From Nitrospirota bacterium (GTDB taxonomy: Bacteria > Nitrospinota_A > UBA7883 > JACRGQ01), in contig JAJRYD010000055.1 of assembly GCA_024275955.1 (NCBI GenBank), positions 1 to 15,219 on the forward strand: a stretch of DNA of 15,219 bases. The letters are read 5' to 3'. Both the position numbers and the translations under genes were made by a program. This document shows, in pieces, positions 1 to 7,521 of the stretch (the first letter of the stretch is position 1; every line of letters starts with the position of its first letter). The notes beneath the pieces were generated by a model. It saw only the letters and a program-made list of their open reading frames with translations, searched no databases and had not been told where the DNA came from.

Positions 1-102
1 GATTGTATCGGCAAGACGATACAAAGGAGATTTGTGATTACAAAGATTATCGAGCCGGACATTGAAAAGAAGACCCTGATTATCACGCTCTTTTGCCTGC
101 AT
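1..102 (-). CDS. Probable IS transposase, N-terminal fragment cut by the window edge
   Basis: The minus strand is open from about 163 down to base 1. From the ATG at 102-100 it gives 34 residues beginning MQAKERDNQGLL and reaching LDNLCNHKSPLYRLADTI. The pattern of a short basic lead followed by L-D-x-(I/L)-x-x-x-x-x-P-L-x-x-L-A-x-x-I resembles the extreme N-terminus of DDE transposases of the IS5/IS1182 type (DUF772-like start). That is recognition from memory, not a search. No good Shine-Dalgarno precedes the ATG, and an in-frame stop lies about 20 codons upstream, so TTG starts inside that stretch are also possible. The catalytic DDE region would lie outside the window. The element's end may lie near 252. 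Moderate to low certainty. Confidence 0.42.
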   Translation of the reverse strand, partial: MQAKERDNQGLLFNVRLDNLCNHKSPLYRLADTI

Positions 103-445
103 AAAATCACTCGCATTTTTTGGGAAGTTCTGTGGAGGCAAATACAAGCCCCAGCTTTTTAAGGTGAATCACTCATTGCTTGCAATTATAACCGGTAGGA
201 AAGGCACTTTCACTCAATATCTATAGGGGTAATAGAGCTTTTCAGGGACGACTAATTACAGTTTCGTAAAACTTTGCCAGAAACGATAATTTCACCACCT
301 TCCGGCAAACGTACATGCAATAGGCGCAGGCTCTGTGCTGTCCAAGCCCGACAGATACCTGCCTTTAGAGATAAAATCAACCGTGCCTGCCATGTAAACC
401 TTAAACGACCAGAGCGGCCGAAGAACCTAAGCTAATACGCCTTAC
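103..445. other. Gene-free region next to the IS fragment
   Basis: No gene with a start codon, a ribosome binding site and recognisable family features is seen here. On the minus strand one frame stays open from 431 to 252 (about 59 codons, no ATG) and ends in residues such as RLPEGGEIIVSGKVL. A 33-codon ATG frame (393-292) overlaps it. Neither has a Shine-Dalgarno or a family I recognise. The stretch near 237-254, which reads TCGTCCCTGAAAAGCTC on the minus strand, could be the terminal inverted repeat of the element at the window edge, but its partner is outside the window. The region is best read as IS flank or decayed sequence. Confidence 0.4.
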
Positions 446-468
446 AAAAAACAGGTTTTCTCACCATG
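446..468 (-). terminator. Candidate rho-independent terminator after the P-II gene
   Basis: Read on the minus strand, 14 nt after the P-II stop codon, CATGGT and ACCTG can pair (five base pairs with one bulged T) around the loop GAGAAA. Six T residues follow immediately. Flanking CTTA and TAAG could extend the pairing around the T-run. The stem is short, so this is a weak but correctly placed end for the metal-efflux operon. Confidence 0.4.
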
Positions 469-481
469 TAAGCTTGCCTTT

Positions 482-823
482 TTAAGTGGCATCTTCTCCG
501 CTCTCTCCAGTCTCTATCCGCACCGCTGTTTCGATATTTGTTACATAAATTTTACCATCACCAAAAAGTCCGGTATGCGCCTTCTTTTTAATCACTGAAA
601 TAACTTCGTCCACCATCTCATCGGAACATACAATTTCTATTTTCAGATGCGACACATAACCGACAAATTCATCCGCCTCAGCGGCTTTAGAATTTTTTTT
701 ACGGCTACGGCCAAAGCCGCGCACCTCCACTACGCTCATTCCTGTAAGTTTCTTTAAGCTATGGAGCGCCAACGTTATATCGTCCAGCTTATGCCGCTTT
801 ATGTACGCCTTTACCTCTTTCAC
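482..823 (-). CDS. P-II-like signalling protein of the metal-efflux operon
   Basis: This 113-residue protein has the length and fold signature of GlnB/GlnK trimeric P-II proteins. The B-loop is intact (TGLFGDGKI, residues 84-92), as is the conserved opening (KEVKAYIKRHKLDDI) and the C-terminal GESGED segment, so ATP/ADP binding is likely. The T-loop (about 38-58) is altered: it is rich in Lys/Ser/Ala, and position 51, the uridylylated Tyr of classical GlnB, is Asp here. It is therefore unlikely to be controlled by GlnD. Start: the GTG at 823-821 has a strong AGGAGG at 831-837. It is the last gene of the efflux operon, 76 nt after czcA. P-II variants beside heavy-metal RND pumps are a described group (PII-NG). 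A direct regulatory contact with CzcA is an inference from position. Family assignment is secure; function is not. Confidence 0.9.
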   Translation of the reverse strand: MKEVKAYIKRHKLDDITLALHSLKKLTGMSVVEVRGFGRSRKKNSKAAEADEFVGYVSHLKIEIVCSDEMVDEVISVIKKKAHTGLFGDGKIYVTNIETAVRIETGESGEDAT

Positions 824-899
824 CGTTTGATCCTCCTAATTGACAGATTTATTCTCGTCTATTACTTAAAAGAGCGTTCACCTTCGCTTTACCGCCGTA

Positions 900-3800
900 T
901 CAACCTAGTTTAGTTTCATCTTGCGGGTCAATCGCAAACCACTTATAAAAGGCTGGTATTACAAGCAGGGTTAAAATTGTCGAAGTTACAAGACCGCCTA
1001 TCACAACTGTCGCCAATGGACGCTGGACTTCGCTACCGATGCCTTGAGAGAACAAAAGCGGAAGCATTCCAAAAGCTGTCGTTAGCGCGGTCATAAGAAC
1101 GGGCCGCAATCTCAGGCAGGCCCCTTTGACGCATGCTTCAACCATCGGAACGCCATCGCGGAGAAGCTGGTTAAGGTATGTAACCAGAACCATTCCATTG
1201 GCAAGAGCAATCCCAAAAAGCGCGATAAACCCGACTGACGACGGAACAGAAAGATTTTGCCCGGTAATCCAAAGGCCCGCGACCCCTCCAACCAGCGCAA
1301 GTGGAATATTGAGAATAATCAATGTCGCATTTTTAAGCGAATTAAAGCTAAAGAAAAGCAATAGAAAGATAATCGACAACGTAACCGGAACAACAACAGC
1401 TAAACGCTTATTCGCCTCTTGCTGAAGGCGGAACTGCCCCCCCCAAGTGAGCAGGTATCCGGGAGGTAGCGATACGCTATTATCAATCGCTCGTTGCGCT
1501 TCACTCACGAAAGAACCTATATCGCGGTCGTTTACGTTGAGCTGGACGGTGATAAACCTCTGGTTGTTTTCTCTCGTTATCTGTCTGGGGCCTACTATTT
1601 CCTGTATCTCCGCCAGCTCTTCCAGCGCGATTGTCGCTCCATTAGGCGTTCCGATGAGAATATTTTTTATCGATTCACTCGTTTTCCGGTACGGAGCGTC
1701 ATACCTCACGAGAATATCAAATTTCTTAATGCCTTCGAACATCTGTCCTGCTGTTTCGCCGCCTACAGCGGTACGAATGACGGTTTGCACGTCGGATATA
1801 TTTATACCGTAGCGTGCGATAGCTTGCCTTTTTACCCGAATCAGCAATTGCGGCATACCGCTAATCTGATCAGCTTGCACATCTGCGGCACCTGCGACGG
1901 CATTCACGACCTTGACAATTTCGTCGGCTTTGGTTTTTAAAACCTGCAGATCGTCTCCGAAAAGTTTTATCGCGAGTTCTGCTCGCACGCCTTCCAAGAG
2001 TTCGTCAACGGTCATCGCTATCGGCTGGGTAAAGTTGGTTAAAACACCCGGTATTTCACCAAGTTCATCCCGAATAGCTCCTTCAAGCCGCTTTTGATCA
2101 TTTGGAAAGCGCCAATCCTTCCTCGGCGTAAGCAGAAGATACATCTCCGCGCTGTTTATCGGATCGGTGTGGGCTCCGACTTCGCCGCGCCCAATCCTTG
2201 TGACGACGCTTTTAATCTCTGAAATTTTCATCAGCCGTTTTTCGACAAGCAACGTCATCCGCGTGCTTTCCGTTAGAGATATTGAAGGAGCCATAGTAAG
2301 ACGTAAAACTAGCGTACCTTCCTGCAATGTGGGCGTAAATTCGGATCCCAAGCGCGGAAAAATAATTAACCCAATGGCGATAATCGACACGGCGAGAGCA
2401 ACCGCCATATTGCGCTTTCTTACAAAATATGTCACAAGCGGTTCGTACAGCCTTTTTAACGTACGAACGAGCAAAATTTCGCTATGCGCCTCCCCTGAAC
2501 CGGAGTTTTCAGGCTTTTTCATAAGCAGGAAAGAAAGAAGCGGAGTTATAAGAATTGTATACAAAAGTGAACCCATCATAGCCAACGCTATGGTGTAGGC
2601 TAGAGGTCGAAAAGTTTTACCCTCAACACCCTGTAATGTGAAAAGCGGAAGGAAAACAATAATTACAATGATAATGGAGAAGACAATAGGTCGCCCGACT
2701 TCTATGCAGGCGCGCGCGACTATATGAGCCCGCGACTCTTTAGGATCTGCATCTTTAAGCATACGCTCCACGTTCTCCACAATCACCACGCTACCGTCGA
2801 CCAGCATTCCAATAGCTATAGCAAGCCCCCCGAATGACATAAGGTTGGCCGAGATACCAAAGAAATCCATACCGATTATGGCAAACAGTACGGAAAAGGG
2901 AATCGCTATCGCCACGACCAAGCTCGGCCTAAAGGCGCCAAGGAAAACAATTAAAGTAATAATAACGAGGATGATTCCCCCTAGAAGCGCGTCCTTTACG
3001 GTCTTTACGCATGCTTCTACTAGTTCTTTCTGCTGGTAGTATGGAACTATCTTCACGCCCTCCGGCAGGATTTTGTTTATCTCTGTTACCCTTTTTTCAA
3101 CATTCTCGATTACAGTGGAGGCATTTGTCCCGAATAGTTTGATTACCATTCCTGCTACAACCTCTTCTATTCCGTTTCTGGTCTGGACACCTCGCCGAAC
3201 AGCTCCGCCTACACGGATATCTGCCACGTCTTTAAGAAAAACAGGGGTTCCATCGACAGACTTAACGACAATATTCTTAAGGTCACTTATGCTGGAGGCC
3301 AATCCGACAGATCTTACGACGAATTCCTCCGCATCTTTCTCAATGAACTGCGCTCCCACGTTAAGATTATTTTTGCGAATAGTGTCGACTAATCCGGGGA
3401 GAGATATGTTGTAGCGCAAAAGTGCGTTAGGGTCTACGACAACTTGGAACTGTTTTTCATATCCACCGATGCCAAGTATCTCTGTTACACCGGCAACAGT
3501 CTGGAGGTGAAACTTAACCAGCCAGTCTTGTATTGTCCGCATCTCTTCCAAAGAGCGCTTACCTGTTTCGTCTTCCAAGTAGTAGAAAAAAACCAGCCCC
3601 ATTCCTGTAGAGATGGGGCCCATCCCCGGCTTGCCGAAACCGGCCGGAATCTGCTCCCGCGCTTCCTGCAATCGCTCGGCAACAACCTGCCTTGCGAAAT
3701 AAATACTCACATCGTCTTCAAAATAGACATTCACCACGGATAAACCAAAGTTAGAGACCGAGCGTATTTTAACAAGCCCGGGTAAACCGTTCATCGCTAC

Positions 3801-4007
3801 TTCCACGGGGTAGGTTACATATTTCTCAATCTCCTCCGGAGCTAAACCTTCAGTTTCGGTAAATATTTGAACAAGGTTCGGTGAAACATCTGGAAAGGCG
3901 TTTATAGGCAGCTGTTTGTAGCTGTAATATCCCGACACCATTGTAAAAACAGCGAATATCAATACTATTAGGCGGTTGTTAAGGCTAAACTGAATTATGC
4001 TTCCCAT
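900..4007 (-). CDS. czcA: CzcA/CusA-family heavy-metal RND efflux pump (inner membrane)
   Basis: This is a 1035-residue, full-length HME-RND transporter, a proton-driven antiporter that moves metal ions from periplasm or cytoplasm into the tripartite channel. TM1 is about 12-30; TM2-6 lie at 337-495, TM7 at 533-550 and TM8-12 at 869-1023. Porter domains fill the two periplasmic loops. The TM4 proton-relay motif is AIGMLVDGSVVIVEN (398-412): Asp404 and Glu411 match CzcA D408 and E415, but the place of CzcA D402 is Ala398, as in CusA. By my alignment the CusA methionine triad is absent: the positions fall on Arg569 or a neighbour, Ser619 and Glu669, in a CzcA-like VDELLEGVRAELAIKLFG context. 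Divalent cations are thus more likely than Cu(I)/Ag(I). The ATG at 4007 shares one base with the czcB stop (TGATG), so translation is coupled. Family certain, substrate uncertain. Confidence 0.95.
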   Translation of the reverse strand: MGSIIQFSLNNRLIVLIFAVFTMVSGYYSYKQLPINAFPDVSPNLVQIFTETEGLAPEEIEKYVTYPVEVAMNGLPGLVKIRSVSNFGLSVVNVYFEDDVSIYFARQVVAERLQEAREQIPAGFGKPGMGPISTGMGLVFFYYLEDETGKRSLEEMRTIQDWLVKFHLQTVAGVTEILGIGGYEKQFQVVVDPNALLRYNISLPGLVDTIRKNNLNVGAQFIEKDAEEFVVRSVGLASSISDLKNIVVKSVDGTPVFLKDVADIRVGGAVRRGVQTRNGIEEVVAGMVIKLFGTNASTVIENVEKRVTEINKILPEGVKIVPYYQQKELVEACVKTVKDALLGGIILVIITLIVFLGAFRPSLVVAIAIPFSVLFAIIGMDFFGISANLMSFGGLAIAIGMLVDGSVVIVENVERMLKDADPKESRAHIVARACIEVGRPIVFSIIIVIIVFLPLFTLQGVEGKTFRPLAYTIALAMMGSLLYTILITPLLSFLLMKKPENSGSGEAHSEILLVRTLKRLYEPLVTYFVRKRNMAVALAVSIIAIGLIIFPRLGSEFTPTLQEGTLVLRLTMAPSISLTESTRMTLLVEKRLMKISEIKSVVTRIGRGEVGAHTDPINSAEMYLLLTPRKDWRFPNDQKRLEGAIRDELGEIPGVLTNFTQPIAMTVDELLEGVRAELAIKLFGDDLQVLKTKADEIVKVVNAVAGAADVQADQISGMPQLLIRVKRQAIARYGINISDVQTVIRTAVGGETAGQMFEGIKKFDILVRYDAPYRKTSESIKNILIGTPNGATIALEELAEIQEIVGPRQITRENNQRFITVQLNVNDRDIGSFVSEAQRAIDNSVSLPPGYLLTWGGQFRLQQEANKRLAVVVPVTLSIIFLLLFFSFNSLKNATLIILNIPLALVGGVAGLWITGQNLSVPSSVGFIALFGIALANGMVLVTYLNQLLRDGVPMVEACVKGACLRLRPVLMTALTTAFGMLPLLFSQGIGSEVQRPLATVVIGGLVTSTILTLLVIPAFYKWFAIDPQDETKLG

Positions 4008-5293
4008 CAGTGGCTGTGTCCTGATTCAAAGTTGCCTTTGGCCATTTGCGACTTGATGGTAAACGCCCCTTCGCTGACGTAACGCTCTCCCGGCAGTAAA
4101 GAGGAGGTAATCTCAACCGATTCATCATCGCTTTTGCCTAAAGATATATGACGAGGGGTAAAAACCTCCTTGCCAGCCTCTTTGCCAAGTACGAAAACTA
4201 CAGGTTCGTCGTCAATCGTCTGGATTGCCGATTTAGGAATTACGACAGATGCATTGAAAGCTCTAATCGCGACTTTTGCCTTTACAAACAGCCCCGGCTT
4301 CCATCGTCTCTCTGGGTTCGGCAACACAACGCGCGCCGTAGCTGTACGGGTTCTCTCACCTACCAGCGGGCCGACATAAGAGATTATGCCGTCGGCGGAT
4401 AACAGGTTACCGGCGGTGGAAATTTCCACTTTTTGTCCAACCTCCACGAACGGCATATCTTTTTGGTAAATGCTTATGTTTATCCAGACCGTACTCAAGT
4501 CGGCGATAGCGAAAGCTTTTGAGTCGTTCATAAGCTTTTCGCCGATAGTTATATGTTTTTCGGTAACTGTTCCATTAAACGGTGAGCGTATTTCATAACG
4601 TGTAAACTTCATATGAGCCTGATGAAAAAGTTTTTCTAAAGCGGTTTCGGAAAACCCAAGCGCGTGAAGCTTTTGTTCCGCGGCGCTTAACTCTATGTTC
4701 CCTTCCGCCAATGCCTGTTTTGCCACCAGATATTCCTGCTCGGATGATATTTTTTTCCCCCAGAGGCCTTCTTCCCTTTTGAAGTTTGCTTCGGCTAGCG
4801 CCAAGCGCGCCTTTGCCACGAAATAGGTCGATTTGGCATCCGCCAGTTCTCTGCTTTCTAGGATAGCCATCAGCTCACCTGTTTTAACCGTATCACCAAG
4901 AGTCTTGTATATCTTTCGCACAAGACCGGATACCTGAGGAACTATATGCGCCAGCCGGTCGGCGTTGATGTTTACCTCGCCAGGGAGGCTTATCTGCTTC
5001 TTTATACTTCCAGATCCAGCAGAGAGTATCTTTATTCCAAACTCTTGAATCTCCTGTTTGGTTAATTTGAGAACTTCTTCCCCATCATGCTCTTCATCTT
5101 TTTCGCCTTCTCCCTTGTGGTCGGCATGCTCTTCATGTTTTTCGTCCTCGTCCTTGTGGTCGGCATGCTCTTTTCCGATAGAGGCCGCACCTCTGCCGGT
5201 ATCTGTTTTGCTAGACCGTTGAACCAGCAAGACCACAAAAACTAGGCTTACAAGCACAATCGACGCGATAACTATTTTTTTGTTGTTACTCAA
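4007..5293 (-). CDS. czcB: Periplasmic membrane-fusion protein of the metal RND pump (CzcB-like)
   Basis: This 428-residue HlyD/CzcB-type adaptor links the RND pump to the outer-membrane channel. An N-terminal membrane anchor spans about 7-25. Residues 42-74 are an acidic, His-rich stretch with EHADHK and EEH motifs, typical of metal-binding N-termini in CzcB proteins. The lipoyl/barrel-sandwich halves are at about 115-150 and 232-265 (QVSGLVRKIYKTLGDTVK, RSPFNGTVTEK), separated by an alpha-hairpin (151-212). A beta-barrel (about 268-345) and a membrane-proximal domain with VIPKSAIQ at 351-358 follow. The protein ends GHSH, another possible metal ligand. The start is TTG at 5293-5291, supported by GGAGGA at 5302-5307, and overlaps the czcC end by 8 bases. 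The His-rich segment is encoded by a 39-bp tandem repeat. Family certain. Confidence 0.94.
   Translation of the reverse strand: MSNNKKIVIASIVLVSLVFVVLLVQRSSKTDTGRGAASIGKEHADHKDEDEKHEEHADHKGEGEKDEEHDGEEVLKLTKQEIQEFGIKILSAGSGSIKKQISLPGEVNINADRLAHIVPQVSGLVRKIYKTLGDTVKTGELMAILESRELADAKSTYFVAKARLALAEANFKREEGLWGKKISSEQEYLVAKQALAEGNIELSAAEQKLHALGFSETALEKLFHQAHMKFTRYEIRSPFNGTVTEKHITIGEKLMNDSKAFAIADLSTVWINISIYQKDMPFVEVGQKVEISTAGNLLSADGIISYVGPLVGERTRTATARVVLPNPERRWKPGLFVKAKVAIRAFNASVVIPKSAIQTIDDEPVVFVLGKEAGKEVFTPRHISLGKSDDESVEITSSLLPGERYVSEGAFTIKSQMAKGNFESGHSH
5089..5166 (-). repeat. 39-bp tandem repeat (two copies) inside czcB
   Basis: Two adjacent 39-bp copies (5089-5127 and 5128-5166) match at 34 of 39 positions. 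Each is 13 codons long, so the frame is kept. Together they encode two versions of an EHADHKxExEKxE module in the N-terminal metal-binding segment of CzcB. The outer parts are identical and the differences cluster in the middle. Confidence 0.9.
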
Positions 5294-6632
5294 CTTCCTT
5301 ATCCTCCGAATTTACGCTGATAATTGATCCGCCAATCAGCCGTTCTACCTCTGCTACCGCCTTATGGTTTGACGCGAGCGCGTTTATATACTGTCCGCGC
5401 ACTTCAAACAGTGTGCGCTGAGAATCCAGCACGTTTAGAAAACCGAACTTTCCCTGAATGTACCCTTCCTGCGTCGCTTCAAAAGCTTTTCGCGCAGAGG
5501 GAAGAACTTTATCTTTTAGTGTCGAGGCCTCTGCGTAAGAAGCAGAGAGCAAAGCATAGCTCTCCGCAAGGTCGGACTCTGCTTTAAGTCTGGCGGTACG
5601 GCTATCTTCTCTAACCTTAAGTAGCTTATATTCGGCCGCCGCTACTTTACCCTGATTGCGGTTAAAAATAGGAATAGGGATGGAAGCCCCCATCACAAAA
5701 GCTTTATCGTCTGTCTCGCTAAAACGTCTTATACCGCCGCCTACCGTAAGGTTCGGTATCCTTCTCGATTTTTCAAGCTCAACTTTCGCGTTGCGGTGTT
5801 CTTTTTCTGCCTGAAAGCGTACGATATCGGGGTTGCTGGAAATATGGTTCATAAGTTCTTCTTCTGATGGCAATGAAAGTAGCTTCTCCAGCCTGCCCGA
5901 CACACTTTCGAATTTTGGTGAATTGCTTCCCCACAAAACTGCCAGTTTTTTCATCGCGGCTGTACGCTCTCGTTTGGCGCGGTTTAGTTCTATCTGGGCG
6001 GTTGAGAGGATAACTCCGGCTTTTATCTCTTCTACCGGCGACACCTTGCCCGCCTCTACACGCTGCGCGACGGTATTGAAAACCTGTTCGGCAAGGTGCG
6101 TTGATTCTTTCATAAGAATCAGACGCTGTTGGGAGGCCAAAGCGTCAACGAACATCTTTGTAACAATCAGCGATACATCGAGCTTCTTTGCCTCATAATC
6201 CCACTCGGCAAGGCTACTTTCCAGCGATGCTACACGCTTTCGTTTCAGCCTTTTGCCGGCAAGCTCGATTACTTGGCTTAATTGCAAGGTTGTTTCTGTT
6301 TGATCGTAACCGTTATAAGGCCCTGAGCCTGAAAAGTTTTCCGACTCGGCCGTAAATTCGGGGTTCGGCAAAAGCCCTGCCTGCAAGGCAAGCGCGTCTC
6401 TCGACCGTTTTTCCAACGAAAATGCTTTAAGTTCCGGGTTGCTCAGCAAGGTGTAGGCAAGCGCCTGACGTAGTGTAATAACGCTACCCTGTTTTATCTC
6501 CGGCACCTTTCCAGCGCTGAGAGCATCCTCGCCTTTTATATTCGGCTGTTGCTCCGCGTATGCCGGATGGCAAAAACCGGCAATCAAGGCTAAAAAAGCG
6601 CCGACTAAAAATACGGCGTTACTAATATGCAC
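5286..6632 (-). CDS. czcC: Outer-membrane factor of the metal RND pump (CzcC/TolC family)
   Basis: This 448-residue outer-membrane channel protein has a Sec signal peptide (residues 1-26, cleavage after AYA; C21 is not in a lipobox, so it is not an obvious lipoprotein). Two outer-membrane efflux repeats follow at about 55-240 and 265-440. They show typical features: LRQALAYTLLSNPELKAF, long heptad-like helices, and PNLTVGGGIRRF with IPIPIFNRNQGKVAAAE, a hallmark of the CzcC branch. The GTG start at 6632-6630 has GGAGGT five bases upstream. It is the first structural gene of the pump, followed by czcB with an 8-base overlap and preceded at 92 nt by the His-rich exported protein. Family certain; substrate inferred from the neighbours. 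Confidence 0.93.
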   Translation of the reverse strand: MHISNAVFLVGAFLALIAGFCHPAYAEQQPNIKGEDALSAGKVPEIKQGSVITLRQALAYTLLSNPELKAFSLEKRSRDALALQAGLLPNPEFTAESENFSGSGPYNGYDQTETTLQLSQVIELAGKRLKRKRVASLESSLAEWDYEAKKLDVSLIVTKMFVDALASQQRLILMKESTHLAEQVFNTVAQRVEAGKVSPVEEIKAGVILSTAQIELNRAKRERTAAMKKLAVLWGSNSPKFESVSGRLEKLLSLPSEEELMNHISSNPDIVRFQAEKEHRNAKVELEKSRRIPNLTVGGGIRRFSETDDKAFVMGASIPIPIFNRNQGKVAAAEYKLLKVREDSRTARLKAESDLAESYALLSASYAEASTLKDKVLPSARKAFEATQEGYIQGKFGFLNVLDSQRTLFEVRGQYINALASNHKAVAEVERLIGGSIISVNSEDKEVE

Positions 6633-6724
6633 AAATGACCTCCAAAACTTAAAATACCGCTAAGGCTGTTGAAACGAATTTCCGCCCCCAACAACTAGCA
6701 GGGGCAAAAGGGAACGAGCTTAAG

Positions 6725-7183
6725 TTAGGCTAAAGAGGCAGGTGGGCCGCGGGCGGAAAGCTTGTGACGGCTGAGTGACAGGTAGGCTATTGTAGAAAAC
6801 GCAGTGGCAGACAATTTCGCGAAAGCCTTAAACCCATGTTTCTCTGAATAGGTAAAAGGCTCATCTTGTTGCTTTGAAAAACCGTATTTTGTGGTATGAG
6901 TATGTCTTGAATGATCCTCGTAGTATTCGCACTGTCTATCGGCGTTTCTAATTATCTGTCTCTTTGCGCCGCTTTGATCGCCTGCCAATGCTGGAAAAGC
7001 ATGACCTAAAAATTCTGATAAATGAAAGTGCGATTGATGGCTGTGTTTTTGATCTCCAGACTTATGGTCAAAACTAATATCATAATGAGCGCCAACGGCG
7101 GCCGGTATTGAAGATAGCGCGAAAACAGCGATAACAACCGAGGCGGCAAACCGCCTGCAAGACCTATAATTCATGGAGGCCAT
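6725..7183 (-). CDS. Small exported His-rich protein, first gene of the metal operon
   Basis: I do not recognise a family. From the ATG at 7183-7181 the product is 152 residues; the ATG at 7174 (149 residues) is equally possible. The frame stays open to a TTG at 7225, but that start has no ribosome site and would bury the signal peptide. From the second ATG the N-terminus is a classic signal peptide: basic MNYRSCRR, then a hydrophobic core, ending AAVGA before HYD. The mature part has about a dozen His, with a cluster around QKHSHQSHFHLSEFLGH and DHSRHTHT. A weak hydrophobic segment (FAKLSATAFSTIAYLSLS) lies near the C-terminus, which ends RGPPASLA. Position and composition suggest a periplasmic metal-binding or sensing accessory, comparable in role to CzcI-type proteins. 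This is inference. No strong Shine-Dalgarno is seen for either ATG. Confidence 0.68.
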   Translation of the reverse strand: MASMNYRSCRRFAASVVIAVFALSSIPAAVGAHYDISFDHKSGDQKHSHQSHFHLSEFLGHAFPALAGDQSGAKRQIIRNADRQCEYYEDHSRHTHTTKYGFSKQQDEPFTYSEKHGFKAFAKLSATAFSTIAYLSLSRHKLSARGPPASLA

Positions 7184-7241
7184 TAGACCAAAAACCAAGC
7201 GTAAATTCAAGCGATACGAATTCAAGAACTTTAAATGCTAA

Positions 7242-7247
7242 ATTATA
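7242..7247 (-). promoter_or_regulatory. Candidate -10 box for the metal-efflux operon
   Basis: A perfect TATAAT on the minus strand lies about 60 nt upstream of the preferred start of the His-rich gene. No good -35 hexamer is found at 16-18 nt, so the promoter may be weak or activator-dependent. That would suit a metal-responsive regulator, but none is encoded in the window. Confidence 0.35.
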
Positions 7248-7383
7248 CTTGCCCTCAAGCCACTAGGTTCTTCTATTATCTTTTTCGACGGAGCTTGTTC
7301 GCTCCGATGCTAAAAAAATTAAATGACCGACAACCTTTTTTGATACGGTAAGCACGTTTGCGCCGTCAAAGGTGGGAGCTGTC

Positions 7384-7422
7384 CGGCATCTAGCCTCTGT
7401 CGACGAGATAGGCTAGATGCCG
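7384..7422. repeat. Perfect 13-bp inverted repeat with 13-nt loop
   Basis: CGGCATCTAGCCT (7384-7396) is perfectly complementary to AGGCTAGATGCCG (7410-7422), with a 13-nt loop centred on GTCGAC. No T-run follows on either strand, so it is not a standard intrinsic terminator. It could be an operator, a recombination or IS end remnant, or an RNA hairpin. Confidence 0.85.
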
Positions 7423-7435
7423 ATGCCACAGACGC

Positions 7436-7521
7436 TTTTTGGCAGTGTGCCGGTTATTAATTCTAGTAGCTTCCCCTCCTTTCCCAAAGGATGGAGCTAA
7501 AGGGACGGTACCACTGCCGAA
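7436..7521. repeat. Nested palindromic element (REP/MITE-like)
   Basis: The outer arms GGCAGTG (7441-7447) and CACTGCC (about 7513-7519) pair, and the pairing extends inward through TGCCG/CGGTA with one bulge. Inside, TAGCT...TCCTTT and AAAGGA...AGCTA form a second, imperfect hairpin with loop CCC (TCCTTT 7477-7482, AAAGGA 7486-7491). The core resembles the common intergenic palindromes of the CCCCTCC...GGAGGGG type found in many Gram-negative genomes. That resemblance is from memory. A degraded relative may lie at about 7673-7705. Confidence 0.55.

Noticed and set aside
252-431. 59-codon open minus frame ending KVLRNCN, briefly considered as a degraded group II intron or gene end
   Set aside because: No ATG, no ribosome site, and no firm match to intron domain V or a protein family.
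824-899. Possible hairpin (AGCG/CGCT with a following T-rich stretch) between czcA and the P-II gene
   Set aside because: Only four firm base pairs with a mismatch above them; too weak to call a terminator or attenuator.
1494-1940. Long plus-strand frames antisense to czcA and czcB
   Set aside because: These are shadows of the strongly conserved RND and adaptor genes, with no ribosome sites or family features of their own.
6660-6712. Imperfect GCCCC/GGGGC hairpin between the His-rich gene and czcC
   Set aside because: The loop is long and no T-run follows, so it is not supported as a terminator or as a processing site.
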